DNA of 64,000 nucleotides from JBPEWY01 sp965224095 (lineage in GTDB: Bacteria > Bacteroidota > Bacteroidia > Flavobacteriales > Flavobacteriaceae). The stretch spans positions 1,302,001 to 1,366,000 of the forward strand of contig OZ245039.1 in NCBI GenBank assembly GCA_965224095.1. Direction: 5' to 3'. Every line of letters starts with the position of its first letter. Within the stretch, counting starts at the first letter, position 1. Under the pieces are notes generated by a model, which did no database searches, was not told the DNA's origin, and saw only the letters and a list, made by a program, of their open reading frames with translations. A program made the position numbers and the translations under genes. Shown here piece after piece: positions 63,173 through 64,000 of the stretch.

Positions 63173-64000
63173 ATGAGTTATAAACTGAGAATGTTAAACC
63201 TACTTAGCCCATTGAAACAGTTTAATTCCCTTTTGATTTTTTTACTTTTATTCTGCACCCATCTATCAGCTCAAAAAAATGTGGATCCCACGCCGGAACA
63301 CATCGCGCTGGCTAATTCGTTAAAAGAAACCTATCCGGACGACGAAGTGGTTATTTTACAAAGTAATGAGAAAATAAGCTTCAATATTAGTCGTGAAGAT
63401 CAACAGGTTACTGCAGATCATGCACTGGAGCAGGATCTTATAAATATTGCGCCGCGTGCCGATATCCCCAGATATGTGTTTTACGATGACAAAAGTGAAG
63501 TAAACACTTTTAAGGTAAAGCTGCGAAATAATAAAACAAAATACTTCCCGGTACAGGACGAGTATTATGAAAAAGAAGATATTTTTTATCACGATGCTCG
63601 TGTGAAATACATGCATATCGATTTTCCCGTAAAAGGATATAAGTATCGGTATTTGCTGGAAAAACACTATAAAGACATTAAATATTTTACCCGGATAGGA
63701 TTAGGTGATGAATATCCTATTCTGGAGAAAAAAGTGGTTTTTACAATCCCGGACTGGCTGGAAGTTGATCTGAAAGAATTTCACTTTGATGGTTATGATA
63801 TTCAGAAGGAAAAAAAATACGACAGTAAGGCAGCGGCAACTCAATATACATATACTATTAGCAATGTAGCGGCTATTCCAAACGAACCTAATGCACCGGG
63901 CCCTACTTATTTTCACCCCCACATACTCATTATAGCCAAAGGCGCGACAATAAATGGCGAGCACAAGCAGCTTTTTTCAGATACCCAGCAACTTTACAAC
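63173..64000 (+). CDS. Exported DUF3857-type (transglutaminase-like) protein, truncated by the window
   Basis: About 276 codons visible, open at the window end. A hydrophobic signal (LLIFLLLFCTHLSAQ) is followed by a region matching DUF3857: LANSLKETYPDDEVVILQSNEKISFNI, YKYRYLLEKHYKDIKYFTRIGLGDEYPILEKKVVFTIPDWLEVDL. Such proteins usually continue into a transglutaminase-like domain, outside this window. In-frame ATGs at 63140 and 63146 are alternative starts; 63173 and 63191 give a more usual signal peptide. Function unknown. Confidence 0.75.
   Translation, partial: MSYKLRMLNLLSPLKQFNSLLIFLLLFCTHLSAQKNVDPTPEHIALANSLKETYPDDEVVILQSNEKISFNISREDQQVTADHALEQDLINIAPRADIPRYVFYDDKSEVNTFKVKLRNNKTKYFPVQDEYYEKEDIFYHDARVKYMHIDFPVKGYKYRYLLEKHYKDIKYFTRIGLGDEYPILEKKVVFTIPDWLEVDLKEFHFDGYDIQKEKKYDSKAAATQYTYTISNVAAIPNEPNAPGPTYFHPHILIIAKGATINGEHKQLFSDTQQLYN

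Noticed and set aside
1..64000. CRISPR array, rRNA or tRNA genes
   Set aside because: No spaced identical repeats of CRISPR type, no rRNA sequence, and no tRNA other than the tRNA-like part of tmRNA was found on reading.

Overview
The window is chromosomal DNA from a member of the Bacteroidota, almost certainly family Flavobacteriaceae. The evidence is a fused SecDF, Flavobacteriia-type families (DUF4412, DUF6588-like, DUF2911, DUF1361), -7 promoter boxes of the TAnnTTTG type, a tmRNA encoding the tag GENNYALAA, and a Bacteroidota tyrosine integrase. I cannot name the genus from sequence alone.

Layout. 1-9.8 kb (minus strand): secDF (cut by the window edge), a DUF4412 protein, malate dehydrogenase, a DUF6588-like protein, gyrB and asnB, several closed by clear hairpin terminators. 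10-18 kb: a DUF2911 protein, a lipoprotein, an amidohydrolase, and a 1006-residue TPR protein with a partner beta-barrel. 18.1-27.3 kb: envelope polysaccharide genes (ftsE with two GT2 glycosyltransferases, facing a flippase, EptA-like and GT4 operon), then typA and kdsA. 27.3-31.8 kb: a heptanucleotide repeat array between kdsA and a GNAT gene, then a small regulon: a membrane protein and winged-helix regulator, followed by COQ4-like, membrane and DUF1361 genes. Two near-identical promoter/operator boxes precede these two groups. After a SUMF1-like lipoprotein and a saccharopine/alanine dehydrogenase-like gene comes ssrA (tmRNA).

33.45-42.25 kb is an integrated mobilizable element sitting in the 3' end of ssrA. 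Its limits are set by a 24-bp direct repeat. It carries an integrase next to the tmRNA, a mobC-relaxase pair with a candidate oriT, a RhuM-Fic/Doc protein, and an AT-rich cargo of three genes: a ComEC-like metallo-beta-lactamase-fold protein with an SH3-like N-terminus, an exported probable barrel protein, and a single-pass coiled-coil protein. This cargo is the best candidate for an undescribed (possibly defensive) system. The displaced ssrA terminator lies just beyond attR. A third, partial ssrA end with yet another terminator lies about 100 bp further on, so this site has probably been used more than once.

42.9-46.7 kb is a polyamine operon (arginine decarboxylase, agmatinase, deoxyhypusine-synthase-like enzyme, two small proteins). 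46.7-49.2 kb holds small single genes with a cassette-like look. 49.3-61.6 kb is a purine-to-allantoate degradation cluster: adenine deaminase, guanine deaminase, XdhA, XdhB, allantoinase, allantoicase, PuuD urate hydroxylase, an UraD-HIUase fusion, a DUF6986 protein, and XdhC on the opposite strand. Together these would take adenine, guanine and hypoxanthine to ureidoglycolate and urea. No ureidoglycolate lyase is seen, which makes the DUF6986 protein interesting. The window ends in an alpha/beta-hydrolase lipoprotein and the start of a probable DUF3857-type protein.
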